Source: Actinomadura livida
GTDB lineage: Bacteria > Actinomycetota > Actinomycetes > Streptosporangiales > Streptosporangiaceae
Reading direction: 5' to 3'
Assembly: GCF_014648675.1 (NCBI RefSeq)
Contig: NZ_BMRO01000012.1
Coordinates: 132,419-196,418 of the forward strand
Length of the DNA stretch: 64,000 nucleotides
Shown piece by piece: positions 26,188 through 34,833 of this stretch (positions are counted from its first letter, which is position 1; every line of letters begins with the position of its first letter). The position numbers and the translations under genes are program-made. The notes below the pieces were generated by a model. The model made no database searches. It had not been told where the DNA came from and saw nothing but the letters and a program-made list of their open reading frames with translations.

Positions 26188-26512
26188 GCCGGGGTTTCCG
26201 CACGAACACGGGCGTCGTTACGTCTTTCGATACCCAATCGCCATGGCACACGGCTTTCGCAATATCATCCGGCGTTGCCGTAGTCCACCGTCAGACGCCT
26301 GTCCGACCCCTCGACCGTCCCCCGCACGCGACACCGTGGCGTCCCGAAACGGGGCGAGACGCTTCGGTGCCCACCGGCCGAGCACATCGGCGATCGCCGA
26401 CTATCGCCATTCATTCGCCCCCGGTTTGGCAAGATCACGCCTTGCGCCGGAGACCCGTCCATGACACGGCACACCGGCCGAACCCGTAACACATCGGCAA
26501 AGGAGAGACCAG
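26188..26512. promoter_or_regulatory. Divergent promoter region, UbiA and leuA
   Basis: About 325 gene-free bases separate the longest UbiA start from leuA, with several AT-rich patches around 26225-26275 and 26400-26440 that could hold the divergent promoters. No clear palindrome was found. Confidence 0.35.
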
Positions 26513-28189
26513 ATGAATTCACATCAGCGTTACCGGGCGTTCAATCGCGTCGAGCTTCCGGACCGCACCTGGCCCACCCGGATGGTCACCCGGGCCCCGC
26601 GATGGCTCTCCAGCGACCTTCGCGACGGCAACCAGGCGCTGGCCAGGCCGATGTCACCCGAGCGCAAGCTGCTGCTGTTCGAGCTGATAACCGACATGGG
26701 CTACAAGGAGATCGAGGTCGGCTTCCCGGCGGCGAGCCGGGACGACCACGACTTCGTGCGGCTGCTCGTCGGCAAGGACCTCGTCCCCGACGACGTCCGG
26801 ATCACCGTGGGCACCCCGGCCCGCCCCGATCTGATCCGGCGCACCGTCACCGCGCTGGCCGGCGCGCGCAGCGCCACCATCTGCGTGTTCAACGCGACCG
26901 CTCCGCTCGCCCGGCGGCTGGTCTACGGGATCGACCGCGACGAGTGCCGGGAACTCGCGGTGCGGGGCGCCACCACGCTGCTGCGGGACGCCGAGGAGCT
27001 GCTCGGCGATTGCGACCTCGGGTTCGAGTACACGCTGGAGATGTTCAACGAGACCGAGCCCGACTTCGCGCTTGAGGTCTGCGAGGCGGTCATGGACGTG
27101 TGGCAGCCGGGTCCGGGCCGTGAGACGGTCCTGAACCTGCCCTCCACCGTCGAGCGCTCCGGGCCGCACTTCTTCGCCGACCAGGTCGAGTGGATGAACC
27201 GCAACCTGTCCCGCCGGGAGCACATCTGCCTGTCGGTCCACCCGCACAACGACCGCGGCACCGCCGTGGCCGCCGCCGAGCTGGCCGTGGCCGCCGGGGC
27301 GGACCGCGTCGAGGGCTGCCTGTTCGGCAACGGCGAGCGCACCGGCAACGTGTGCCTGGTGACGCTCGGCCTCAACCTGTTCAGCCAGGGAGTCGATCCC
27401 CGGATCGACTTCTCCGACCTCGACCGGATCCGAAGAACCTACGAGTACTGCACGCGGCAGACCGTCCATCCACGCCATCCCTACGCCGGCGACCTGGTCT
27501 ACACGACCTTCGCCGGGACGCACCAGGACGCGATCGGCAAGGGCCTCGCGGCGCTGGACGACACCGGAACCGACGCCGGACCGGCCGAATGGAACATGCC
27601 GTACCTGCCGATCGACCCCCGGGACGTGGGCCGCTCCTACGAGGCGGTCGTCCGCGTGACCAGCCAGTCGGGCAAGGGCGGCGTGGCGTACATGATGCGG
27701 GCCTGGCACTCGCTGAACCTGCCGTCCGGGCTCCGGGACGACTTCGCGAAGGTGGTGCAGGCCCGGTCCGAGGCGACCGGCGGCGAGGTCGGCCCGATGG
27801 AGCTCTGGCGTCTGTTCAACGACCGGTACATGGTCCCGGGGTCCGGCGACGCCCCCGCGGGGGCGGACGTCCGGCTGCACGTCGACGGGCGCACCGCGCT
27901 GATCGGTCCGGCCGACCGCGAGGAACTGGCCCGGCGCCTGCGCTCGGCCCACGGGGCGGTCGACGTCCGGTTCGTCGAGACGGCCCTTCCGCCCGTCCCG
28001 ACCGGCGTCCTTGCGCGCGGGGAGGGCGGTAGCAAGTTCGCGGTCTACGCGGAGTGCCGGACACCCGACGGGAGGCGGACCTGGGGCGCCGGTCTCGCCG
28101 ACGACCCCCAGACGGCCGCCGCCGCCGCGATCAGCGCGGCCGCCCACGCCCACACCCGGAACGGCCACCACGCCGTCCCGGCGGCGTAG
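26513..28189 (+). CDS. leuA: 2-isopropylmalate synthase-type enzyme
   Basis: The 558-residue protein follows actinobacterial class II LeuA closely: SDLRDGNQALARPMSPERK, MGYKEIEVGFPAASRDD, metal ligands in SVHPHNDRGTA, GCLFGNGERTGNVCLVTLGLN and PYLPIDPRDVGRSYEAV, then an allosteric C-terminal domain (about 450-545). It condenses acetyl-CoA with a 2-oxo acid, normally 2-oxoisovalerate. ATG 26513 follows AAAGGAGAG. Its place beside tyrA and UbiA suggests a pathway copy, supplying a chain-extended 2-oxo acid or leucine for the product; leuCD and leuB partners are not in the window. Confidence 0.87.
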   Translation: MNSHQRYRAFNRVELPDRTWPTRMVTRAPRWLSSDLRDGNQALARPMSPERKLLLFELITDMGYKEIEVGFPAASRDDHDFVRLLVGKDLVPDDVRITVGTPARPDLIRRTVTALAGARSATICVFNATAPLARRLVYGIDRDECRELAVRGATTLLRDAEELLGDCDLGFEYTLEMFNETEPDFALEVCEAVMDVWQPGPGRETVLNLPSTVERSGPHFFADQVEWMNRNLSRREHICLSVHPHNDRGTAVAAAELAVAAGADRVEGCLFGNGERTGNVCLVTLGLNLFSQGVDPRIDFSDLDRIRRTYEYCTRQTVHPRHPYAGDLVYTTFAGTHQDAIGKGLAALDDTGTDAGPAEWNMPYLPIDPRDVGRSYEAVVRVTSQSGKGGVAYMMRAWHSLNLPSGLRDDFAKVVQARSEATGGEVGPMELWRLFNDRYMVPGSGDAPAGADVRLHVDGRTALIGPADREELARRLRSAHGAVDVRFVETALPPVPTGVLARGEGGSKFAVYAECRTPDGRRTWGAGLADDPQTAAAAAISAAAHAHTRNGHHAVPAA

Positions 28190-28339
28190 CCCGACCCGGC
28201 GGCGCGGGGCGGGCCGGAACTGAGCCGTGTGCGGGGCGGTGACGCGGCAATCCGGGAGGTGCCGCAGGTGAGCGGGGATGTGACGATGCGTCAGGTAGGC
28301 CGCCAACGGCACCTTCCCTTACCGCAGGATGGCGAAGCG

Positions 28340-29275
28340 ATGAGCCCTGAGGTCGTGCACCGGGTCGCGGTCATCGGCACCGGCATGATCGGCACCTCGG
28401 TGGCGCTCGCCCTGCGCGAGGCCGGCACCGGTGTCACGCTGTCCGACCGGGACCCGGACGCGGTGGCGGCGGCGGTGCGGATGGGGGCCGGGGCGGCGCG
28501 GCGGCCGAGTGATCCGCCCGCCGACGTGGTGGTGATCGCGACCCCGCCGTCCACGGTCGCCGAGGTCCTGAAGCAGGCGCAGGCCCGCGGCCTGGGATCG
28601 GTCTACACCGATGTCGCCAGCACCAAGGCAGGGGTGGTCGCGGACGCCGCGCGGGCCGGCTGCGACCTGGCCCGCTACGTCCCCGGCCACCCGCTGGCGG
28701 GACGCGAGCTGGCCGGTCCCGCCGCCGCGAACGCCGGACTGTTCGCCGGGCGGCCGTGGCTGCTGTGCCCGCACCCCGCGACGGAACTGGGCGCGGTCCG
28801 GACGGCGATGCAGGTGATCAGAGCCTGCCGGGCCGTCCCCAGGCTGCTCACCGCCGACACGCACGACCGGGTGGTGGCCGCGGTGTCGCACGCCCCGCAC
28901 GTGGTCTCGGCCGCGTTGGCGGCGCGGTTCACCACCGCCGACGACACGACGCTGGAGCTGGCCGGACGGGGCCTGCACGACACCACCCGGATCGCGCACG
29001 GCCCTCCGGGGCTGTGGACCGACATTCTCAGGGGCAACGCCGGCGCCGTGGCGACGGTCCTGGAGGCGGTGGTCGACGATCTGGCCTCGGTCGCCGCCGA
29101 CCTGCGCAGCGCCGCCGCCACCGGTCTCCGCGACGCCGCCACCGCCGACCTCGCGACGCTGACCGACCTGCTCAGCCGCGGCAACCGCGGCCGGGCCCGC
29201 ATCAAGGCCGCCAAGGCCGCCCCGCGCCCGGCGGACCACCCGGCCCCCGCCCCCGCCTGGCCCCGCGGCGCCTGA
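28340..29275 (+). CDS. tyrA: Prephenate dehydrogenase
   Basis: The 311-residue protein oxidises and decarboxylates prephenate to 4-hydroxyphenylpyruvate for tyrosine. It has the NAD(P) motif VAVIGTGMIGTSVALAL, VIATPPSTVAEVL, TDVASTKAGV, the substrate-binding PGHPLAGREL and the catalytic-type ATHDRVVAAVSHAPHVV-like stretch (here ADTHDRVVAAVSHAPH). The ATG at 28340 is taken because the Rossmann motif follows; frame-open codons reach back to 28229. No ACT domain is present, so tyrosine feedback may be absent. It likely boosts tyrosine-type precursors for the cluster. Confidence 0.85.
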   Translation: MSPEVVHRVAVIGTGMIGTSVALALREAGTGVTLSDRDPDAVAAAVRMGAGAARRPSDPPADVVVIATPPSTVAEVLKQAQARGLGSVYTDVASTKAGVVADAARAGCDLARYVPGHPLAGRELAGPAAANAGLFAGRPWLLCPHPATELGAVRTAMQVIRACRAVPRLLTADTHDRVVAAVSHAPHVVSAALAARFTTADDTTLELAGRGLHDTTRIAHGPPGLWTDILRGNAGAVATVLEAVVDDLASVAADLRSAAATGLRDAATADLATLTDLLSRGNRGRARIKAAKAAPRPADHPAPAPAWPRGA

Positions 29276-29355
29276 CCCGCAACGCCACGGCGTCCCCGCG
29301 GACCCGCGCCCGCGATGCGGCCCCCACATTCTGCGGTCGTGCCGGTGGGGGCACG

Positions 29356-29388
29356 CCGAAAGGCGCGCCGGTGTCGGCGCGCCTTCGG
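29356..29388. terminator. Hairpin between tyrA and the mycothiol-type gene
   Basis: CCGAA plus GGCGCGCCG (29356-29370, one bulged A) pairs with CGGCGCGCCTTCGG (29375-29388) with a 4-base loop. It lies between two convergent transcription units and could stop both. Confidence 0.6.
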
Positions 29389-29399
29389 GTGGTGGGGGA

Positions 29400-30200
29400 T
29401 CAGCCGGCGAGGGTCTTGAGGTGGTCGAACTGGCCGGGGGCGCGGCCCTCGCCGGCGGGGCCGCGGTACGCCTGCGCGATGTCGAGCCAGCGGTCGGCCT
29501 CGGCGCCGGTCGCGGTCACCGCGAGGTCGGCGCGGTGGCGGCGGCGGGTGACCAGGAGCGCGAAGTCGACGGCGGGGCCGGTGACGCGCTCCGCGGAGTC
29601 GGCCGGGCCGTACTCCCACACCTCGCCGGAAGGGGCGGTGATCTCGTAGCGCAGCTGCACGGGCGGGGTCGGCAGGCCGCGCGACAGGTAGCCGAAGTCC
29701 CAGGTCAGCGTCGCGAAGATGACCACGTGGCCGATGCGGTCGGTGCGCTCGGGGCGGATCCGCAGGGTGTCGGCGATGTCCTGGCCGTGCGCGAACAGCT
29801 CCATCATCCCGGCGCAGGCCAGGACCGTCGCGGGCAGCGGGCGGACCAGCCACGGCACGATCGCGCCCTCCGGCAGGTCGGTGAGCGCGCGGACGGCCTC
29901 GGCGCTCTCCTGCCGCCAGCGGGCCAGCAGCTCGGCGGGCGAGTCGAGCGGGTAGCCCTCGAGCGCGCCGTTCACGGCGGCGTTGAAGTCGTCGATGTTC
30001 GAGGTGAGCGCGGTGAAGGTGTCGGGGTCGGAGGCGGCGAGCCCGGCCAGCCGGAACACGAAGGACAGGTGGGCGACCTGCTTGGCGATCGTCCATCCCG
30101 GCGCGGGCGTCTCCAGCGCCCACTGCCGCTCGTCCAGGGCGGCCACCATCCTGTCCACCAGCTCGGTCTCGGTCGCCAGGTCGGCGAAAACGTCGTTCAT
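29400..30200 (-). CDS. TIGR03084-like mycothiol-dependent (DinB-fold) protein
   Basis: The 266-residue protein has the DinB/maleylpyruvate-isomerase N-terminal domain: LVDRMVAALDERQWALETPAPGWTIAKQVAHLSFV, with a metal-binding His in AHLSF and later GMMELFAHGQDIADTL (second His). It adds a C-terminal domain with VTRRRHRADLAVTA. This is the TIGR03084 subgroup of mycothiol-linked metal-binding enzymes. Typical reactions are mycothiol transfer or isomerisation. It is the last gene of a four-gene operon, starting within the stop of the AhpD-like gene (ATGA, 30197-30200). In an enediyne cluster a mycothiol enzyme could handle a reactive intermediate or protect the cell; this is inference. Confidence 0.75.
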   Translation of the reverse strand: MNDVFADLATETELVDRMVAALDERQWALETPAPGWTIAKQVAHLSFVFRLAGLAASDPDTFTALTSNIDDFNAAVNGALEGYPLDSPAELLARWRQESAEAVRALTDLPEGAIVPWLVRPLPATVLACAGMMELFAHGQDIADTLRIRPERTDRIGHVVIFATLTWDFGYLSRGLPTPPVQLRYEITAPSGEVWEYGPADSAERVTGPAVDFALLVTRRRHRADLAVTATGAEADRWLDIAQAYRGPAGEGRAPGQFDHLKTLAG

Positions 30201-31300
30201 CGGTCCGTCCTCTCGGTGTTGATCGGCTCCGCCGATACGGTGTTCGACCAGCCGCCCACGGTCAGCGCGGCGGTCATGGCGGCCCATGAGGTGAGTTCGA
30301 TCAGGGCCCGGTCGTCCGATCCGGTCCGCCGGAACGCCTCGACCGCCCCGGGGCCCGCGCGGTAGGAGGCCAGCGCCGTGAGGAGCGCCAGCCGGCCGGC
30401 GGGCCGGTCGGCGGGAGGCAGCCCGGTCACCAGGTTGCCGGGCCAGCCGCCGGACAGCGGCGGCTCCGTGCCGTCCCAGTCCGCCAGCGTCGCCGTCACC
30501 AGTTCCCGGACCGAGCCGGGCACCGAGCGGACGCCCGCGGCCTCGACGGCGGTGGACGCCCGCGCGAACGCCTCGGTCACGGTGGGCGACCCGGCCGCCC
30601 AGCCGAGCGGCGCCGCCGGTTCGGCCGGCGGGAGCAGGTCCAGCGAGGCGCCGGGCGGATGCGTGCCGAGCGTGGCGCCCCGCAGCACCCTGACGAGCAG
30701 GCGCAGCAGCCCCCCGCGCGCGGCCGCCGGCAGCCCCGGGGGGAACGGCGACTCCCGCAGGAACACGTTGACCATGCGGTTCAGGTAGTGGAACGTGACC
30801 GCCACACCGGCCAGCTCCGCGGCCTCCGCGGGGGACCCCGGCGGCTGGCTGCGCCGCGCCAGGTCGCGCCGCCCGGACGCGCCCGCCCACCGGACGATCT
30901 CGCGCAGCCCGGTGTCCCCGATCGCTTCGGCGCCGCCGGTGGCGACGGCGGTGGCGTCCCGGGCGGCGGACCCGTCGTCCGCCAGGCCGCGCAAGGTCGC
31001 CGCGTGCACGTCCACGCAGTACGGGCAGGTGTTGGACCGGGACACGGCGGCGCCCACCGCCTCCTTGACCGCGCGGCCGGTCACGCCGGTGGCCACCAGC
31101 GTCTCGCGCAGGATCACCCACGACGCGGCGAGCGCCTGCGGCGACGGCGAGTGCAGGGCGATCGGCGGGGCCAGCATGCCGAAGTCGCGTTCGACCTGGG
31201 CGTAGACCTGGGCCACCAGGTCCCCGGCGGCGGGCGGCGGCACCGGCGTGACGTGCCTGGCCTGCCCCAGCGAACTGCGGCGGGCGACGCGGATGAACAT
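30197..31300 (-). CDS. Carboxymuconolactone decarboxylase/AhpD-like protein
   Basis: The 367-residue protein has an AhpD/CMD core near residues 70-110: RAVKEAVGAAVSRSNTCPYCVDVHAATLRGL, containing the redox pair CxxC and the following His. The rest (about 170-367) is helical, with a second CMD-like alpha-bundle around ALIELTSWAAMTAAL but no second CxxC. AhpD-type proteins reduce peroxides or partner peroxiredoxins. The ATG at 31300 gives an N-terminus similar to relatives in which FIRVARRSSLGQARHVTPV precedes the core. It overlaps the next gene by 4 bases and lies 14 bases after the GMC gene. Its role in the cluster is unknown. Confidence 0.75.
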   Translation of the reverse strand: MFIRVARRSSLGQARHVTPVPPPAAGDLVAQVYAQVERDFGMLAPPIALHSPSPQALAASWVILRETLVATGVTGRAVKEAVGAAVSRSNTCPYCVDVHAATLRGLADDGSAARDATAVATGGAEAIGDTGLREIVRWAGASGRRDLARRSQPPGSPAEAAELAGVAVTFHYLNRMVNVFLRESPFPPGLPAAARGGLLRLLVRVLRGATLGTHPPGASLDLLPPAEPAAPLGWAAGSPTVTEAFARASTAVEAAGVRSVPGSVRELVTATLADWDGTEPPLSGGWPGNLVTGLPPADRPAGRLALLTALASYRAGPGAVEAFRRTGSDDRALIELTSWAAMTAALTVGGWSNTVSAEPINTERTDR

Positions 31301-31314
31301 GCCGTTCCCCCTCC

Positions 31315-32970
31315 TCAACCGCGGACCAGGCCGGGCAGCAGGTCCCGCACGCCGCGGCGTCCCGCGGTGGACCCGTCCGGGGCGGGCGCCCCGTAGGAGA
31401 CCTCGATCCCGCGCCGCCGCGCGGCCTCGACGATCCCGGGCATGGCCCGCTCGGCCAGCGCCGCGATGGTCATCGCGGGGTTGACGGTGAGGGCGCCGGG
31501 GACCGCGGACCCGTCGGTGACGAAGATTCCCGGGTGGCCGCGCAGCTCGTGCCGGTCGTCGAGCGCGGAGGTGGCCGGGTCGTCGCCGATGCGGCAGGAC
31601 GCCAGCGGGTGGACGGTGTAGGCGCCCACCAGGTCGTTGGTCCAGGGCGCGACCTTGGCCAGCCCGTCCCGCTCCAGGATGTCCTTGCAGGCCGCGTCCG
31701 CCTCCGCCCAGCCGCGCAGCGTGTTGGGCGTCGGGTTGTAGCGGAGCGGGCCGCGGCCCAGCATCTGCTGGGAGATGCGGACGGCGTTGCCGGTCGGCGG
31801 CGGCGGGCCGAAGACGCCCTCGTTGTCGTCCTCGGTCATCTGGAAGATGATCAGCCAGTTCCGCCACTGGTCGAGCATCTTCTTCTTCTCCACGCCGAAG
31901 AAGGTCGGGGCGTCCGCGCCGGGCGCCTGCGCGAGGATGGTGCCGAGGCCGGGCGGGAAGTAGAGCTGCTCCAGCGAGAACCGGCTGTACTCGGGACGCG
32001 AGCCGTCGAGGTAGTCCCAGCACGCGACGGTCGGGCCCTTGCCGACCTGGAAGGCGCCGTAGGGCCGCCCGCCCGGGCCGGTGAGCCCCAGCACGTCCCG
32101 CACCCGGTCCTCGTCGAACACGGCGGTGTTGAGCCGTTCGCCGTTGCCGGAGAAGTACCGGCCGACGGCGTGCGGCATGGAGCCCAGGTGCGGCTCGGAG
32201 CGCTGCAGGATCACCGGCGTCGCGCCCGCCCCGGCGGCCACGATGACGAGCTTGGCGTCGATCACGCCCCCGCCGACGGTGACCCGGTAGTCCTCGTCGT
32301 CGATGACGTTGTAGTGGACGCGGTACCCGCCGTCGTCCGTCCTGGACAGGTACTGGACCTCGTGCAGCGGGCGGATCCGCGTCCCGTGCGCGATGGCCGC
32401 GGGCAGGTAGTTGAACAGCAGCGACCGCTTGGCGTCGAAGCGGCATCCGGCCATCATCCAGTTGCAGTTCGTGCACGTGGCGGTGTCGATGCCGACCGGG
32501 ACGGGGTTGGCGGTGTGCCCGGCGTGCGCGCAGGCCGCAGCCCACAGGCCGCCGGGATAGCTGACGTCGTTCCAGTCCTGGGTGCGGGCGGGGATCGCCT
32601 CGGCGACCCGGTCGTACCAGGGGTCGAGGGCGTCCCGGTCGATCATCGCCGGCCACATGCGCCGGCCGATGCCGCCGTGCCGTTCGAAGACGAACCGCGG
32701 CGCCCGGGGCAGTGCGGCGAAGTAGACGACGCTGCCCCCGCCGACGCAGTTGCCGCCGAGCAGGCTCATCCCGTCCCCGGCGACGAAGTCGAACACCTTG
32801 GTGTAGGACGAGCCGAGCAGGTAGTCCTGGTCGAAGTCCTTGCCCTCCAGCCAGGGTCCGCGCTCCAGCACCTCCACTTTCGCGCCGCCCGCGGCCAGGT
32901 GGTAGGCGGCGATCGCGCCGCCGAAGCCACTGCCGATCACGAGGACGTCGGTCTGTTCGGCGGCGCTCAT
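31315..32970 (-). CDS. GMC-type FAD oxidoreductase, cholesterol-oxidase-like
   Basis: The 551-residue flavoprotein starts with the FAD motif VLVIGSGFGGAIAAYHLA and VEVLERGPW, then LLGGNCVGGGSVVYFAA, a second nucleotide strand LVIVAAGAGATPVIL and a C-terminal TVHPLASCRIGDDP...FVTDGSAVPGALTVNPAMTIAALAER, including the catalytic His and Asn of GMC oxidoreductases. Cysteines in CTNCNWMMAGC are unusual and might bind metal or form disulfides. Similar enzymes accompany the core genes in other enediyne clusters. It may oxidise an alcohol on the core. It overlaps DUF5987 by 4 bases. Confidence 0.83.
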   Translation of the reverse strand: MSAAEQTDVLVIGSGFGGAIAAYHLAAGGAKVEVLERGPWLEGKDFDQDYLLGSSYTKVFDFVAGDGMSLLGGNCVGGGSVVYFAALPRAPRFVFERHGGIGRRMWPAMIDRDALDPWYDRVAEAIPARTQDWNDVSYPGGLWAAACAHAGHTANPVPVGIDTATCTNCNWMMAGCRFDAKRSLLFNYLPAAIAHGTRIRPLHEVQYLSRTDDGGYRVHYNVIDDEDYRVTVGGGVIDAKLVIVAAGAGATPVILQRSEPHLGSMPHAVGRYFSGNGERLNTAVFDEDRVRDVLGLTGPGGRPYGAFQVGKGPTVACWDYLDGSRPEYSRFSLEQLYFPPGLGTILAQAPGADAPTFFGVEKKKMLDQWRNWLIIFQMTEDDNEGVFGPPPPTGNAVRISQQMLGRGPLRYNPTPNTLRGWAEADAACKDILERDGLAKVAPWTNDLVGAYTVHPLASCRIGDDPATSALDDRHELRGHPGIFVTDGSAVPGALTVNPAMTIAALAERAMPGIVEAARRRGIEVSYGAPAPDGSTAGRRGVRDLLPGLVRG

Positions 32971-33536
32971 CCCAGGCTCCCTGATTCGATCGTGTCGGGG
33001 TGGAGGTCCGCCAGTGCGCGGCCGTAGGAGTACTCGGGGAAGCGCCACAGCCCGTCGGAGTCGGGGTGGGCGAACCCCATGGCGGTCAGGCCGGGGTGCC
33101 CGTCCGCGAGCGCCTCGGCGGTGTGCCGGTGCGCGGCGCTGTCGTAGGCCATGTTGCTGAACAGCGCCAGCAGCACCCAGAACTCCTTCTCCGGGTGCCC
33201 GGGGTCCAGCAGCCGCTGGACGAGGGCGGTGCGCTGACCGAAGTCCAGCGCGACGAACGGCGGCACATCGTCGTCCAGTTCCGCTCCGTGTTCGGCGGCG
33301 AAGGCCCGGGCGTGCTCGTTCAGCAGGCCGACCAGCTCGGGCAGGGCGTCGGTGATCCCCGTCGCGTCCCACGCCAGCAGCTCCAGCGCTCCCGCCTCGA
33401 CCGCTCCGGGCCCGGGGGCGGCACCCGCGATCGCGCGGTCGTCGGGCGACCGCTTCTCGCCCGGGACGATGGTGTCCGCGAACGCCTCCAGCGTCAGGAC
33501 CCTGGTCTGTTCCGCACCCGGCGGATCTGGTCTCAC
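32967..33536 (-). CDS. DUF5987 family protein
   Basis: The 189-residue protein has LTLEAFADTIVPGEKRSPDD, LLAWDATGITDALPELVGLLNEHA and PEKEFWVLLALFSNMAYDSA, matching DUF5987, a family related to the small subunit of gluconate-2-dehydrogenase-like enzymes. It overlaps the GMC gene by 4 bases, the usual arrangement of a small helper subunit beside its FAD partner, so the two probably work as a pair. GTG 33536 is preferred because GAAGGGA precedes it; an ATG at 33608 is possible. It is the first gene of the leftward operon. Confidence 0.7.
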   Translation of the reverse strand: MRPDPPGAEQTRVLTLEAFADTIVPGEKRSPDDRAIAGAAPGPGAVEAGALELLAWDATGITDALPELVGLLNEHARAFAAEHGAELDDDVPPFVALDFGQRTALVQRLLDPGHPEKEFWVLLALFSNMAYDSAAHRHTAEALADGHPGLTAMGFAHPDSDGLWRFPEYSYGRALADLHPDTIESGSLG

Positions 33537-33785
33537 GGCCTCTTCCCTTCGTCCTGGGCCACGTCGTCCGGCCGTTTCAGGGTGTGGCGCCCCGCCTTCC
33601 GCAGGCATCTTCACAATTGCTTGGGTACGGCCCGAGAACGGCAATAGGCGATGGCGCAATACGGGAGTAACCGGCTACATATCGCAGCAATACGGAGGAT
33701 GTTACTCCGACCCGGAAAGCTGACGATGGCATGGCGCAAGCCGACCGCCGACAAGGTCATGGGGATGGCCAAGGAGGGATACTCG
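33537..33785. promoter_or_regulatory. Divergent promoter region of the two core operons
   Basis: About 250 bases of lower GC around 33610-33730 separate the DUF5987 operon from the DUF1702-UnbV-UnbU-pksE operon. Both core operons must be driven from here. A rightward reading frame crosses part of it, but the strong ribosome site AAGGAGGG just before 33786 and protein alignment mark it as leader. Confidence 0.5.
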
Positions 33786-34781
33786 ATGCCGACCGCCCTT
33801 GGCTCGATTCGAAGATTGATCATGACTCCCGCACTGGCGGACGTGACCGCGGCAAAGCGCGGTTTTCCGGTACGGGAATCGGAGATCACACGCCATCTGG
33901 AGGCGATCCCGCAATCGGTGATCTGCGGCTTCGAATGGGGCATCGACGCGCGCGGGCTGTGGGAGGTCGAACGCCGGCTGAGCCAGATCCAGCCGGAACT
34001 GCGCGGCTTCGCCTACGAGGGCGCGACGATGGCCTTCACCATCGTGGACACGATGGGGCGGCGTGGCCACCGCACCCGCGAGCTGCTGGAGGGACCGGGG
34101 AGCCCGCACATCTTCCTCGCCTACATCGGGATCGGCTTCGCGATGGCGCGGCTGCCCCGGCCGCTGTGGAAGAAGGTCCTTCCCGACCTGCACGGCTCGC
34201 CCTACCACCCGACGATGAGCTGGCTGGCCGTCGACGGCTACGGGTTCGACCGCGCCTACTTCGACACCGAGCGGTGGGTCGACCGGCAGCACCGGCCCAA
34301 GCCGTATCCCTGGCTGGGCTCGCCCGACTACTTCAACCGGGCCGTCGACCAGGGCATCGGCCGCTGCCTGTGGTTCATCCACGGCGCGCAGGCCGCGGAC
34401 GTCGCGGCGCGCATCGAGAAGTTCGCCCCGGAGCGCCGGCCGGACCTGTGGAGCGGGGTCGGCCTGGCCGCGACGTTCGCCGGCGGCGCCGACGCCGCCG
34501 GGCTGGAGACGCTGCGCCGGCTGGCCGGCGCCCACGCCGCCGACCTGGCCCAGGGCTCGGTGTTCGCGGCGAAGGCCCGCACCTACGCGGGCCACGTGCC
34601 CGAGTACGGCGCGGCGGCCACGCTGGCGCTCACCGGGCTCTCCCCCGAGGCCGCGACCACCCTCGCCGACGACTCGGCCGTCCCGGAAACCGCGGGAGGC
34701 GCCGACCTCCCCGCCTACGAGATGTGGCGGACGAACGTACGGAGGCATTTTCTCTCCGTCGTCGAGAACCGCACCGCCTGA
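33786..34781 (+). CDS. Enediyne DUF1702 protein (UnbL-like), first copy
   Basis: The 331-residue protein belongs to DUF1702 (UnbL-like), found almost only in enediyne clusters beside pksE. It shows RRLIMTPALADVTAAKRGF at the N-terminus, LRGFAYEGATMAFTI, HIFLAYIGIGFAMARLP, LDGYGF-type WLAVDGYGFDRAYFD, a GIGRCLWFIHGA stretch and ETAGGADLPAYEMWR at the C-terminus. It aligns block by block with the next gene. The start at ATG 33786 has an excellent AAGGAGGG site and aligns with the start of the second copy. The function is unproven; genetic work in other enediyne producers shows such genes are needed for core formation. Confidence 0.88.
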   Translation: MPTALGSIRRLIMTPALADVTAAKRGFPVRESEITRHLEAIPQSVICGFEWGIDARGLWEVERRLSQIQPELRGFAYEGATMAFTIVDTMGRRGHRTRELLEGPGSPHIFLAYIGIGFAMARLPRPLWKKVLPDLHGSPYHPTMSWLAVDGYGFDRAYFDTERWVDRQHRPKPYPWLGSPDYFNRAVDQGIGRCLWFIHGAQAADVAARIEKFAPERRPDLWSGVGLAATFAGGADAAGLETLRRLAGAHAADLAQGSVFAAKARTYAGHVPEYGAAATLALTGLSPEAATTLADDSAVPETAGGADLPAYEMWRTNVRRHFLSVVENRTA

Positions 34782-34833
34782 CCATTCGGACAGGCGATGA
34801 GAGTGCTGCAAACCGCGGATTGAAGGAGTAGAG

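Noticed and set aside
28229..28339. N-terminal extension of tyrA, with an in-frame TTA near 28319
   Set aside because: The Rossmann motif follows directly after ATG 28340; the extension lacks family similarity.
33651..33785. N-terminal extension of the first DUF1702 gene, including a TTA codon at about 33699
   Set aside because: The ATG at 33786 has an AAGGAGGG site and aligns with the start of the second copy, so this TTA is in the leader and was not counted.
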